DNA from: Herpetosiphonaceae bacterium
Lineage (GTDB): Bacteria; Chloroflexota; Chloroflexia; Chloroflexales; Kallotenuaceae
Reading direction: 5' to 3'
Assembly (NCBI GenBank): GCA_036374795.1
Contig: DASUTC010000037.1
Location: forward strand, 1-64,000
Length of the DNA stretch: 64,000 nt
Shown piece by piece: positions 18,555-28,951 of this stretch. The notes beneath the pieces were generated by a model. It did no database searches and had not been told where the DNA came from. It saw only the letters and a list, made by a program, of their open reading frames with translations. Numbering within the stretch: position 1 is the stretch's first letter; each line of letters opens with the position of its first letter. Both the position numbers and the translations under genes were made by a program.

Positions 18555-19007
18555 ATGATCGATCCTCAGCTTGCGCTGCAACTGAAAGAGGCCGGGCTGG
18601 ATTGGCACCCGGCCAAGCGCGATAACTTTATGGTCCCAGGTGGAGAGCTTGCCGACGAGGTGTTTACGCTCAACGATCTCACGATCCTGGTGCAGCCGGT
18701 CAACGGCGAGTACACGGTGATGTTTCATGGCACCGCCGAGTGGGCGCTCGACAATGTGCTGCTGGCCGATGTGATCTGGCTGCCGTCTGAGGAGCAGCTT
18801 CGCGAGGCGATTCAGCTTCGGCTCGGCGGCGATAATCCAATGGTGATGCTGATGTGGAATCCGGTCGGCTATCGCTGTACGATCAGTCACCTCGATCAGG
18901 AGTACGCCTTCGACGGCGCGACCGCAGAGCATGCCTATGCCTATGCGCTGCTGTTTTTGCTGCGTCGCGAGCAGCTAAATCGCGGGCGCTGGGTGCATAG
19001 CGCGTGA
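18555..19007 (+). CDS. Conserved protein of unknown function
   Basis: This 150-residue protein begins MIDPQLALQLKEAGLDW and has the pattern DEVFTLNDLTILVQ, TAEWALDNV and LPSEEQLREAI. It resembles a family of small cytosolic proteins in Actinobacteria, Deinococci and Chloroflexota that databases often label as CpaE-like without functional evidence. It has no signal peptide or membrane segment. GGAGGAGG precedes the start. It converges with ccrM, whose stop lies seven bases away. Function unknown. Confidence 0.75.
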   Translation: MIDPQLALQLKEAGLDWHPAKRDNFMVPGGELADEVFTLNDLTILVQPVNGEYTVMFHGTAEWALDNVLLADVIWLPSEEQLREAIQLRLGGDNPMVMLMWNPVGYRCTISHLDQEYAFDGATAEHAYAYALLFLLRREQLNRGRWVHSA

Positions 19008-19013
19008 CACCGC

Positions 19014-20129
<1,116 letters not shown>

Positions 20130-20350
20130 CTACAAAGGAGTGGTGGGCGGCTGCATGTTAACAAGATGGCTGGCAACTGGCAAGTGCAGGCAGCGCTGAC
20201 CTTCGATGCGCTTCCCTGTACGGATCTTCGGAGGGCTGTAACGCTGCCATTCGTCCGACACGAGATCAATTGAGTAGAGTCTTTCGGGCCGATCTGCTCT
20301 ATAATCGCTATATCTACGCCCCCCTGTGTTGTCTTGTCCCAGGAGTATAC

Positions 20351-21880
20351 ATGCTATCCAAGGTCTTTAGCTGCGCCGTGATCGGCCTTGAAGGCGCGCT
20401 GGTTGAGGTGGAAGTTGATATTGCGCGTGGCCTACCGGCATTGAATCTCGTCGGGCTGCCCGACACCGCCGTGCAGGAGTCCAAGGAGCGGGTGCGATCG
20501 GCGATCCGCAATTCGGGGGCGACCTTTCCGATGGAGCGGATCACGGTGAATCTCGCGCCCGCCGATCTGCGTAAAGCGGGTCCGGCCTACGATCTGCCGA
20601 TCGGCGTGGGCCTGCTGCTGGCGTCGGGGCAGATCGCGGCGGATGTGTCGCGCTCGATCTTTATCGGCGAGCTATCGCTTGACGGGACGATCCGGCACAC
20701 CGAGGGCATCCTGCCGATGGTCAGCATCGCGCAGCGCGAGGGCCTGCTGACGGCGTATGTGCCGTTCGAGGACGCGCCTGAGGCGGCGCTGGTGGACGGC
20801 ATGACGATCATTCCGGTTCGCTCGCTGGCGCAGGTGGCGGCGCATCTCAACGGTGATCGCTATATTCCGCCCTTTACGATGCATGCGTCGGCGCACACCG
20901 AGGAGTCGAGCTATCCGGTCGATTTTCGCGAGATTCGCGGGCAGGAGCATGTGCGGCGGGCGCTGGAGGTGGCGGCGAGCGGCGGCCACAATTTGCTGAT
21001 GAACGGTAGTCCCGGCTCCGGCAAGACGCTGATGGCGCGGGCGCTGCCGTCGATTCTGCCGCCGATGAGCGCAGACGAGGCGCTGGAAGTGACCAAGGTC
21101 TACTCGGTCAGCGGGAAGCTGCCGCCGGGCACGCCCCTGATTCGCCAGCGGCCATTTCGCGCGCCGCATCACACCACATCGCACGCGGGTCTGGTCGGCG
21201 GTGGGCGGATGCCTCGTCCGGGCGAGATCTCGCTGGCGCATCGCGGCGTGCTCTTTCTGGACGAGCTACCGGAGTTTCCGACGGCGGTGCTTGAAGTCTT
21301 GCGCCAGCCGCTTGAGGATCGGGTGATCACGATCAGCCGCGCATCGGGCACGCTGACCTTCCCGGCGAATTTTACACTCGTCGCGGCTCAAAACCCCTGC
21401 CCCTGCGGCTACTACGGCGATACCGAGCGGCAGTGCGTCTGCCCGCCGTCGGCGGTGACGCGCTACAGCAAGCGCATCTCAGGGCCGCTGCTCGACCGCA
21501 TCGACATACATGTCGACGTGCCACGGGTCAACTACGACAAGCTGACCTCGGATCGGCTGGGCGAGCCATCCGCGCCGATTCGGGAGCGGGTGGCGGCGGC
21601 GCGTGAGCGGCAGAGCCGCCGCTTCGCCCAAGGAGCATCCGGCACGAAGCTGCTAACGAACGCCGACATGGGCGCGGCGGAGATCCGGCAGTGGTGCGGG
21701 CTGGACAGCGCGGGGCAAAGCCTGATGCGTGCGGCGATGCGCCAGCTTCAGCTCTCGGCGCGGGCCTATCATCGCGTGCTGAAGCTGGCACGGACGATCG
21801 CGGATCTGGCGGATGCGGAGCAGATTAGCCCGGCGCATCTGGCCGAGGCGTTGCAGTATCGACCGAGAAGAGCGGAGTAA
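20351..21880 (+). CDS. comM: Mg-chelatase-like AAA+ ATPase ComM/YifB
   Basis: The protein has 509 residues from ATG 20351 (MLSKVFSCAVIGLEG), with AGGAG five bases upstream. The order is an N-terminal Lon-like ChlI domain, an AAA+ domain with Walker A GSPGSGKT at 219-226 and Walker B VLFLDELPEF, and a C-terminal Mg-chelatase domain with the cysteine cluster NPCPCGYYGDTERQCVCPPSAV. In naturally competent bacteria ComM is a branch-migration helicase that integrates transforming DNA. TATAAT at 20300-20305 may be its -10 box; a GANTC site (GAGTC, 20277-20281) lies at about the -35 position, but the -35 match is poor. A 43-bp copy of part of this gene lies at 33144. Confidence 0.93.
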   Translation: MLSKVFSCAVIGLEGALVEVEVDIARGLPALNLVGLPDTAVQESKERVRSAIRNSGATFPMERITVNLAPADLRKAGPAYDLPIGVGLLLASGQIAADVSRSIFIGELSLDGTIRHTEGILPMVSIAQREGLLTAYVPFEDAPEAALVDGMTIIPVRSLAQVAAHLNGDRYIPPFTMHASAHTEESSYPVDFREIRGQEHVRRALEVAASGGHNLLMNGSPGSGKTLMARALPSILPPMSADEALEVTKVYSVSGKLPPGTPLIRQRPFRAPHHTTSHAGLVGGGRMPRPGEISLAHRGVLFLDELPEFPTAVLEVLRQPLEDRVITISRASGTLTFPANFTLVAAQNPCPCGYYGDTERQCVCPPSAVTRYSKRISGPLLDRIDIHVDVPRVNYDKLTSDRLGEPSAPIRERVAAARERQSRRFAQGASGTKLLTNADMGAAEIRQWCGLDSAGQSLMRAAMRQLQLSARAYHRVLKLARTIADLADAEQISPAHLAEALQYRPRRAE

Positions 21881-21901
21881 ACGCTGCTCCTATTTCTGCG
21901 A

Positions 21902-21968
21902 GAACAGATAAACAAAGAACCGGGTACCCTCCGGGCAGAGTACCCGGTTTCGTTGTTCTTGGTTCGCG
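21902..21968. repeat. Heptad element around a 10-bp hairpin (after comM)
   Basis: A perfect 10-bp stem (21918-21927 with 21940-21949) encloses the 12-nt loop CCTCCGGGCAGA. On the left lie GAAC units (21902-21905, 21917-21920); on the right lie GTTCTTG and GTTCGCG (21955-21968). The element separates the convergent genes comM and the SnoaL protein and may serve as a bidirectional terminator, though the T tract is weak. Confidence 0.65.
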
Positions 21969-22001
21969 ATGAGGCTGTCTCGGTGAGAGCGAGGGAAACG
22001 G

Positions 22002-22460
22002 TTAAGGTTCGACCGATTTCGGGGGCGACCGCCTGCTTCTCGTGAGCCTCCTCCATAATCGCATCAGCCCTAAGAGCAAAGCGGCAAGGCCGTTAGGTCC
22101 GTAAGGAGTATACGCTTGCAGGCGAACGACAAGACCGTCGCGAATGACAATAACGAATATTTGGGTCAACCGCACGGATCTGCCACCGGGCAGCATATGA
22201 GCCGTTGCTGTTTCGATCGCGATACTGTGTCCGTCTTCCGCCGCAAAAAAGTTGACAATCCTGAAGTTCAAGCGCTCCAGGGTTGCGAATGCCCACGCTA
22301 ATCCTTCTGCAATCGCTGGCTTGCCAACCATATGCGGGTTAGGATAATGCGGATCGATCAGCACAGCATCATCGGCAAAGTAGCTCAATACAGCAGCGAG
22401 ATCCTTCGACTCGATTGCAGCGAAGCAGCTTGCAACAAGATCGTATGCTGATGCGGCCAT
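22002..22460 (-). CDS. SnoaL/NTF2-like protein
   Basis: This 152-residue protein shows the NTF2-like pattern: an N-terminal helix pair (LVASCFAAIESKDLAAVLSYFADDAVLIDPHYPNPHMVGKPAI, here described in part) and a sheet ending in IRDGLVVRLQAYTPYGP. The C-terminus is basic. Such proteins are ester-type isomerases, cyclases or small-ligand binders; no specific substrate can be named. It is transcribed on the minus strand, with the histidine kinase upstream in the same direction. Confidence 0.7.
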   Translation of the reverse strand: MAASAYDLVASCFAAIESKDLAAVLSYFADDAVLIDPHYPNPHMVGKPAIAEGLAWAFATLERLNFRIVNFFAAEDGHSIAIETATAHMLPGGRSVRLTQIFVIVIRDGLVVRLQAYTPYGPNGLAALLLGLMRLWRRLTRSRRSPPKSVEP

Positions 22461-22543
22461 ACATACCTCGTGTTTCGTCGTGAGCAGTATAGCCTCGATG
22501 CCTCATACGTACAGCATGCTCATCTGGTCTGGCGCGACCATCC

Positions 22544-23764
22544 TCAGTGTACATGACGGGGAAAGGTTACTATAAATGTGGCGCCGCTGCCGGGCTCGCT
22601 CTCTACGTAGATCGCGCCGTGGAGCGCCGTCACAAGCTGCTGTACCACATACAGGCCCAGCCCAAGGCCTCCATAATCATTATTTGGGACCGCCCGCTCA
22701 AATCGCTCAAAGATCCGCTGGTGATCTGCCACGGCGATCCCGATCCCGTAATCCCGCACGATCAAGCACACTGACGTGGCATCGCCCGTTACACGCAGCT
22801 CGATGGGCTGTCCACGCCCGTACTTAACCGCATTGGATAGGAGGTTGGTGATGATGCGATCGATGCCCGACTGGTCCGCCTCGATCATCTGTGAAGGAGC
22901 AACGTCCAGCGTCACACGACAGTTCGCCTGCATGAACTGCTCCTCAAAGCGCGCAACAATCGTCCTGGCGATCTGACCGAGGTCGAGTGCCTCCAAATGC
23001 AGGGGCATCTGCCCTTCCCGAATCTGTGTAACATCCAGCAGCTCGTCAACCAGGTGTGTCAATCGGCCTAGCTGCTGATTGGTTACGTCGAGCTTGCTCA
23101 TAAGTCGCTCGATGAGCATATCAGTCGCGTTGTCACCTTTTTGGGCAACTCGTTGCAGGCTTTGGATGTGAAGCTGTAGGGTTGTGAGCGGTGTTTTCAG
23201 CTCGTGCGCGGCTATTGCCAAAAAGTCGTCACGAATGCGAATAGCCGCCTGAGCCTCGTGCAGGAGCCGTTCGCGCTCAATCGCCGCAAGTCGCCGCTCG
23301 GTAATATCATGGCACATCGTCAGCACGCACGGGTATCCCTCATAATCGATCAGCGCAAGCGAGGCGATAACAATACGACGCTCCTGCTGCCTGGTGCGAA
23401 ACGTAAGCTCGATGTCGCGAATCACGGGCTGCTCAAGCAACATACGCCCGATGCGGTTGCGATCTTCGGGGTTATCCCATACGCCCAATTCAAGCGCTGT
23501 TCGGCCAATGACCTCCTCCCGCTCGTATCCGGTAATCCGCGCAAAATACTCATTGACGTCAACATATCGTCCATCCGCTAACGCGGAGATAACCACGGCA
23601 ACTGGACTTGCGCGAAAGAGCGCAGCAAATGGTTCCTCCAAGTGCGGCAGCGTACCTGGGGCTTGCCCAACCTGGATGACTTGTGCCTCGAGCTGCGTCA
23701 CGCGGTGGCGGAGGTGTAGAACCTCGTTGCGCAGTTGTTCCGTGGCCTGGCTGGTATCAGTCAT
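22544..23764 (-). CDS. PAS domain sensor histidine kinase
   Basis: This 406-residue soluble kinase has an N-terminal coiled segment, then a PAS domain (about residues 43-158, ending in DITERR), a HisKA dimerisation domain with the phospho-accepting H187 in AAHELKTPL, and a HATPase domain with N box (NLLSNAVKYG) and G boxes (VRDYGIGI, GGLGLGLYVV). It has no membrane segment, so it senses a cytosolic signal. No response regulator is adjacent, so its partner is unknown. Confidence 0.9.
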   Translation of the reverse strand: MTDTSQATEQLRNEVLHLRHRVTQLEAQVIQVGQAPGTLPHLEEPFAALFRASPVAVVISALADGRYVDVNEYFARITGYEREEVIGRTALELGVWDNPEDRNRIGRMLLEQPVIRDIELTFRTRQQERRIVIASLALIDYEGYPCVLTMCHDITERRLAAIERERLLHEAQAAIRIRDDFLAIAAHELKTPLTTLQLHIQSLQRVAQKGDNATDMLIERLMSKLDVTNQQLGRLTHLVDELLDVTQIREGQMPLHLEALDLGQIARTIVARFEEQFMQANCRVTLDVAPSQMIEADQSGIDRIITNLLSNAVKYGRGQPIELRVTGDATSVCLIVRDYGIGIAVADHQRIFERFERAVPNNDYGGLGLGLYVVQQLVTALHGAIYVESEPGSGATFIVTFPRHVH

Positions 23765-24080
23765 ACAGAACCCAGTGATTTCATCAAAAGTATTCCGGCG
23801 ACCGTGGTCGCTGGTAGCGTGTTATCAAAGCTCTTAGATCCACCGTGAGGCGGCTGCAAAATGCGGCAGGCTCAGGATAGCGCCACGCTAGCCTCACACG
23901 AGCCAATTGAGGAAAGGTTGCGCGAATGAGTGGCGTGGTGTTTGGGAAACCGGCACGCCGTATTATTGCATGACCAGTTGCCGATGTCTATAGGAATAGT
24001 GGCTAGGATACGATTGAACTCTTATCTGATGCCCAGAAGACTTCCATAGAGTCGGCTACACGCTGGATCAATCATCGCGT
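23765..24080. other. Intergenic region, no gene recognised
   Basis: These 316 bp between two minus-strand genes presumably contain the promoter of the histidine kinase and the end of the upstream regulator transcript. I see no convincing small gene, repeat or terminator here. Confidence 0.4.
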
Positions 24081-26852
24081 TCAGTCTTCAATACGTAGCG
24101 CCTCGGCGATAAGATCCGCCAGCGGCATCGTACGTCCTTGCGAGCACAGGCTTTCAAAGATCACGCTGCCAAGCTGATCGCGTATCGTGGCCTTATTGCG
24201 CTCATATTCGATGCGATCGCTGATATACATGCTTTCACCACTGGCGTTCAGCATTTCCTCTGCCGCTCCGAACAACCGCGCTGCCCGCTCCGGCTGGCCG
24301 CGTGTCCCGGCCACGCCTGCCAGACCGGCAAGGCACATCGCAATTCCAACCCGGTTCTCCAGGGTCCGATAGACCGCCAGGCTCTCATGGAACAGCGTGG
24401 CTGCACGACGATGGTCGTCCTGGTGATGCGCGACATGTCCGAGATTGTGCAGCGAGATGGCGATGCGCCATTTGTCGGCCATCTCACGGTACAAGGCCAG
24501 GCCCTCTTCATAGTAGGCTGCGGCCTGCGCGTCGTTGCCAAGACTCCGCGCCAGCTCGCCCAGGTTGGTTAGTGCTACCGCAATGCCCTTTTTGTCGCCC
24601 AGCTCCTGGTACAGCGCCAGGCTCTCGGTGAGGCGGGCATGTCCTGCGACGTAGTCTCCTTCGTTCAAGGCCACACGTCCCAGGTTGTGCAGCGACGCAG
24701 CCATTCCCGATTTGTCGCCCAGCGCCTGCCATATGCCGAGGCTCTCCTGGTAGCACGCATACTCCAGCGCGTGGTCGCCGAGATAGTAGGCCGCGCTCCC
24801 AAGCCGGTACAGCAGCCGGGCAATGCCCCAGGTATCGTCCAGCGCGCGGCACAGGGCCAGGCTTTCTTCAAAAAGCGCGCGCGCGGTTACGTTGTCGCCT
24901 GTGTCGCGCGAGATCGCGCCCAGGCCGCTCAGCGCGCGGGTAACGCCCCAGGTATCGTCCAGCTCGCGGCACAGAGCCAGACTTTCTTCAAAGCACTGAC
25001 GCGCGGCACGATAGTCTCCCTGCCCGTGCGCAAGCTCGCCCAGGCCGGTCAGCACTGCGGCGATACCCTGTCTGTTGCAGTGCTGGCGATAGAGCGCCAG
25101 ACTCCGGGCGTAGTGTGTTTGGGCTGCGGCATAGTCTACCTGGCGGGAAGCAAGCACGCCCGCCCAATGAAGCGCCTTTGCTCGCACCAGCGTTTGCTCC
25201 GATGTCTCGGCAAGGAGTTTCTCCAGCCATCCGCGCCCCTCAGTCACGTAGCCGCGCACCGACCAGAACCTTCCGAGCGCTCCCGCCAGGCGCAGCCCTG
25301 CTTCCATGTGCCTGCTCTCCAGCAGCCAGACCAGCGCCGTCCGCATGTTGTCGTGATCCTGCTCCAATCGGTCAAGCAGCAGAACCTGATCTGAGCCGTG
25401 GAGCCTCAGCTCGACATGCTCTGCTAACGCCAGGAAGAAGCGGGCATGCTGTTGACGAAGGTCGTCCGTCTCGCCGTGCGCCGCCAGCCGATCAAGAGCA
25501 TACTCACGGCTCGTCTCCAGCATGAAGAAGCGCGGCTCTCCGGCCACGCCCTCAGCCTGTCTCAGCAGGCTCCGATCCACCAGCGAGGTCAGCCTGTCCA
25601 AAACCTGGGATGAGAGGAGCGAGGAGGGCGGATCGAGCAGGTGTCCTCCTTGCGCTCTGTCGAGCCGCTGGCTTCCGCAGATTGCGCCTACCGCGTCAAG
25701 CGTGCAGCCGCCCACGAAGATACCGAGCTGCCGAAACAGCGCTTGCTCGGATTCATCCAGCAGGTCATAGCTCCAGTCGATCGTGCTCCGCAGCGTTTGC
25801 TGCCGGGCGGGCAGATCGTGCGCGCCGCCGGTCAGCAGCTTAAGCCGACTCGTCAGCCGTGTGAGGAGCGCCTGAGGCGCGAACAGCTTACTGCGCGCCG
25901 CCGCCAGCTCGATCGCCAGAGGCAGCCCATCCAGGCGCACGCAGATCTCCGCCACGGCGGGCGCGTTCGCCTCGGTGAGCGTGAAGTCGGGCCTGAGCGC
26001 CTGCGTGCGCTGGACGAAGAGGTCTACGGCAGCATACCGCGCGAGCGCTGCGACAGGTGGCAGGCGGCCAGGATCGGGCAGCGCCAGCGGGGGCACGATA
26101 AACTCATGCTCGCCGGAGAGATGCAGCACCGCGCGACTGGTAATCAGGAGCTTGAGACGCGGACAGCTCACCAGCAGCTCGACCAGCGGCGGCGCTGCCG
26201 AAAGCACCTGCTCGAAGTTATCCAGCACCAGCAGCATGTGCTTGTTGCGCAGCGCATCCCTGAGGACGTCCCAGGACGAACCTTTCCCATCCTCGCGGAT
26301 GTTCAACGTCTGGGCGATCGTAGCGGCAACGAGCGCCGGATCGAAGATGGTAGCCAGTGCGACGAAGAAGACGCCATCGCCAAAGGCGCCGAGCAGCTCG
26401 GATGCCACCTGGATACCCAGACGGGTTTTGCCGATGCCGGGAGCGCCGGAGAGCGTGACGAGGCGCACACTGTCGCGCAGCAGGAGTATGCGCACCGCCG
26501 CGACCTCGCGCTCGCGACCAATCAGCGGCGTGAGCGGCATGGGCAGGTTGTTCCTGGCACAGTAGCCATGCTGCCAGGGAGCCTGGCGATTGCTCTCGGC
26601 AGGCTGCGCTCGGTGATCGGCGGGCGGTTCCCTGCGCGCCCACGCCAGAAAGGCCGGGCGCTCGTCCGGCGCGATCTCCAGCCGCTCGGCGAGCCGTTGG
26701 GCGATCTGTACCGAGGGCCGACGCTCGCCTGCCTCGATCTTCTGGATCGTTATGAGCGCGCAGCCGATGCGCCGTGCAAGCTCGCCCTGAGTCAACCCTG
26801 CTGTTTTACGCTGCTGTTTCAGCCAACTGCCGAATGATCCATGGTCGTTCAT
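24081..26852 (-). CDS. XRE-STAND ATPase-TPR regulator
   Basis: This 923-residue protein starts at ATG 26852 (MNDHGSFGSWLKQQRK); an upstream TTG at 26876 is possible. The order is an XRE-type helix-turn-helix (about 5-60), an NB-ARC-like ATPase with Walker A GAPGIGKT at 136-143 and Walker B LLVLDNFEQV, a winged-helix region, and at least eight 40-residue tetratricopeptide repeats from about residue 510 to 860. STAND proteins oligomerise after ligand binding to the repeat domain; here the output is probably DNA binding. Neighbouring genes suggest no ligand. Three phased TGTAT repeats lie upstream. Confidence 0.85.
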   Translation of the reverse strand: MNDHGSFGSWLKQQRKTAGLTQGELARRIGCALITIQKIEAGERRPSVQIAQRLAERLEIAPDERPAFLAWARREPPADHRAQPAESNRQAPWQHGYCARNNLPMPLTPLIGREREVAAVRILLLRDSVRLVTLSGAPGIGKTRLGIQVASELLGAFGDGVFFVALATIFDPALVAATIAQTLNIREDGKGSSWDVLRDALRNKHMLLVLDNFEQVLSAAPPLVELLVSCPRLKLLITSRAVLHLSGEHEFIVPPLALPDPGRLPPVAALARYAAVDLFVQRTQALRPDFTLTEANAPAVAEICVRLDGLPLAIELAAARSKLFAPQALLTRLTSRLKLLTGGAHDLPARQQTLRSTIDWSYDLLDESEQALFRQLGIFVGGCTLDAVGAICGSQRLDRAQGGHLLDPPSSLLSSQVLDRLTSLVDRSLLRQAEGVAGEPRFFMLETSREYALDRLAAHGETDDLRQQHARFFLALAEHVELRLHGSDQVLLLDRLEQDHDNMRTALVWLLESRHMEAGLRLAGALGRFWSVRGYVTEGRGWLEKLLAETSEQTLVRAKALHWAGVLASRQVDYAAAQTHYARSLALYRQHCNRQGIAAVLTGLGELAHGQGDYRAARQCFEESLALCRELDDTWGVTRALSGLGAISRDTGDNVTARALFEESLALCRALDDTWGIARLLYRLGSAAYYLGDHALEYACYQESLGIWQALGDKSGMAASLHNLGRVALNEGDYVAGHARLTESLALYQELGDKKGIAVALTNLGELARSLGNDAQAAAYYEEGLALYREMADKWRIAISLHNLGHVAHHQDDHRRAATLFHESLAVYRTLENRVGIAMCLAGLAGVAGTRGQPERAARLFGAAEEMLNASGESMYISDRIEYERNKATIRDQLGSVIFESLCSQGRTMPLADLIAEALRIED

Positions 26853-26904
26853 CCCTGCGCTCCTGAGCTCCTGCAACTACCAGGATGACGTAGCATCGCC
26901 GCTG

Positions 26905-26932
26905 TGTATGCCTTTTGTATGGGTTTTTGTAT
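26905..26932. promoter_or_regulatory. Possible operator: three TGTAT repeats at helical spacing
   Basis: TGTAT occurs at 26905-26909, 26916-26920 and 26928-26932, spaced 11 and 12 bp, that is, on one face of the helix. The repeats lie 53-80 bp upstream of the XRE regulator start, inside a 359-bp divergent spacer (26853-27211). Autoregulation is a guess. Nothing else was recognised in that spacer. Confidence 0.3.
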
Positions 26933-27211
26933 TGCTTCAAGGCTTCCATCGTCGGCAATGGTGCGCTTTAATAGCTGCGTACCAGTTTCTATGCCGTAGG
27001 AAACGGGCAAGGTACAACAACAATCACGCAGGCTCCCAACGCCATCGTGATTGGAGCTCGCCAAGACGCAGCGCTGTGCTCCTGGCTGCCTCGATCACGT
27101 CAGCACCACATCAACATCACGCTCGGTAGGAGGTGTACCGAAACAGATCCCCGAAAAGTGGCGGCAACGACGGATAGCACAAACGGTTTTCTGAATTGAC
27201 GTGAGGACACT

Positions 27212-27865
27212 ATGAGAATCTCCCGCATCCACTATCGATATTGCCTCGTGCTCGTGGCATTAGCGCTGCTGCTCATCCCAGCGCCATCGGCAACTCAGGC
27301 AGTTGGCTCACGAGCACCGCGCACGGAGGTGCAAACGACATCGGTCTGCCAGATGAGTCCGCCATATCCTTATTCTCGCGGCACGGCGCAAGACGTGGTG
27401 ATCGATGGCGGCTTTGATAACAACTGTCCGAACTGGGTATTCGGAACCGGTGCGGCCCGTGTGTCGAATGGGGTGTGCACCAATACGACGACGGCACAGC
27501 TCAGCTCCACAGTGCTGCGACCATCCTTCTATCAAGATATTACCGTCCCGGCAGCAAGCTGGGCCAATCCCCAGCACGCAGATATAAGCGCGAGTATCTA
27601 CATCGACGCGCCAGCGAATGCGAGCTGGTACGATATTTTCAGAATTGGAATCAGCTACCAGAGCAATCCGAGCGTTGAAGTCGAAAACGTGGCAGCGATC
27701 CAGCTTGCCGACCCCAGCAAGCAGCGCACGTGCGCACGGATGACGTTCCCGGTGCGTGGAGATTACCGTGGGCAGGCGATTCGGCTCAAATTCTATGCGA
27801 CGCTCTATACGCCTGGCGAATCGATCCGGATCGATGATGTGAGCTATTGGTTGTATTCGTGGTAG
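27212..27865 (+). CDS. Secreted protein of unknown function
   Basis: This 217-residue protein has a clear signal peptide (basic MRISRIHYRYC, a hydrophobic core, and a likely cleavage site after ATQA near residue 30). The mature part has four cysteines and a pattern of alternating strands ending IRIDDVSYWLYSW, which resembles the jelly-roll carbohydrate-binding modules often placed at the end of secreted enzymes. No catalytic domain is present. It is divergent from the STAND regulator. Confidence 0.6.
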   Translation: MRISRIHYRYCLVLVALALLLIPAPSATQAVGSRAPRTEVQTTSVCQMSPPYPYSRGTAQDVVIDGGFDNNCPNWVFGTGAARVSNGVCTNTTTAQLSSTVLRPSFYQDITVPAASWANPQHADISASIYIDAPANASWYDIFRIGISYQSNPSVEVENVAAIQLADPSKQRTCARMTFPVRGDYRGQAIRLKFYATLYTPGESIRIDDVSYWLYSW

Positions 27866-27954
27866 AGCAGCCCGGTCCTGCGGGCAGATACGAGGCATGG
27901 CAGGCTTGACCGAGACGGGCGGGGCAGGAGTCTCATCCGGCTTATAAAAGCACG

Positions 27955-27998
27955 AGCTACACAGAGCACCTGCGCACCGTCAGGCGCTCTGTGTAGCT
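27955..27998 (-). terminator. Strong hairpin, minus-strand terminator of the lysyl oxidase gene
   Basis: A perfect 13-bp stem (27955-27967 with 27986-27998) with a further inner CCTG/CAGG pairing lies between convergent genes. Read on the minus strand it is followed by CGTGCTTTTATAAG, a usable U tract. It may also stop the plus-strand transcript. Confidence 0.65.
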
Positions 27999-28074
27999 GG
28001 CGGATGCTCTGGGGAAAGCCTGAGGCGGGTCAAGCCCCAAGCCACGCTCCCCACAGGTAGGACAGATCGCGCTG

Positions 28075-28905
28075 CTAGCGGTTGGTCGAGCGCTCGCCGC
28101 ACATGCCCGGACTTCCACACGGCGAGTGATCCGTAACCTGGATCTTGCGGTTGCCGTTGCTGTCGGTGTAGAGCCGGAACTTGACCCACGCGGTGTTATT
28201 GGTGTAATCCGACTCAAGGAAGATGCCAGCGTAGTTGGACGTGCTGACAAGGTAGTAGTCGTCGGCATTGGGCACGCCCGTCAGATAAAGCTGCTGCCCC
28301 TCCGTCGACTGATGGTACTGGTCAACCCAGCCCGACGCGATGCCCTGGAAGCTGGTATAACAGTCGAAGAAGGTGCGCTCGGCGGAGGGCGCGTTGTCGT
28401 CGAGCTTGTACCAATCGATCAGGCAGAAGGTCGTCTTGATCGAGTTGCCGCCGACGATCGGCCCGGTTGGGCTGCCTTTACGCACCTCGAAGAGCGCGAC
28501 ATCGCCGATATGCCAGTGGTTATGCTCCGGGTGAAACGCGAAGGTACCGGCCACACGTTCGGACACGACGTTGTAGCATTCCGTCACCTGCTTGGGCTGC
28601 TCACCGCACTTGTAGTAAGCGTTGGAGTCGCGAATCTCCTGAACTGCGCTGACCGTGCTGGTCGCGCCGCTGAGTGGCGGATCGGGCCGCAGCGCCCAGG
28701 GTCCAGGCCCGGTGTTGGCGATACCGTTCGAGAAGCGTAAGATCTCTTGCTGCTGCTGGTTGACAAGCTGGAGATGCGCGGGAACGACCGTGCGCATATC
28801 GGGATACAAGCCGCTGGATTGCGGTGCAGCAAAGACGGCTGTTGCCGCGATAATCGACAGACAGCACAGGGCAAGTAGTGTGACGACCAAGCGACGTTGC
28901 TTCAT
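28075..28905 (-). CDS. Secreted lysyl oxidase-like protein
   Basis: The protein has 276 residues from ATG 28905, with AAGGAG upstream, and a signal peptide cleaved after about VFA (residue 26). The copper site HPEHNHWH (H125, H128, H130, H132) matches the WxWHxCHxHYH motif of animal lysyl oxidase. K157 in IKTTFCLIDW and Y197 in GWVDQYH align with the lysine and tyrosine that form the lysyl tyrosylquinone cofactor. LESDYTNN near residue 230 matches the AESDYSNN end of the catalytic domain. It is therefore probably an active copper amine oxidase outside the cell. Its natural substrate is unknown. Confidence 0.85.
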   Translation of the reverse strand: MKQRRLVVTLLALCCLSIIAATAVFAAPQSSGLYPDMRTVVPAHLQLVNQQQQEILRFSNGIANTGPGPWALRPDPPLSGATSTVSAVQEIRDSNAYYKCGEQPKQVTECYNVVSERVAGTFAFHPEHNHWHIGDVALFEVRKGSPTGPIVGGNSIKTTFCLIDWYKLDDNAPSAERTFFDCYTSFQGIASGWVDQYHQSTEGQQLYLTGVPNADDYYLVSTSNYAGIFLESDYTNNTAWVKFRLYTDSNGNRKIQVTDHSPCGSPGMCGERSTNR

Positions 28906-28951
28906 ATGAGCCTCCTTAGTAGCGATCCTATAACCGAACAGCCCGACGATC

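Noticed and set aside
25641-26837. Long plus-strand reading frame of about 400 codons
   Set aside because: It lies antisense to the STAND regulator, is rich in Arg/Gln as expected of a shadow frame in GC-rich DNA, and has no ribosome binding site or known domain.
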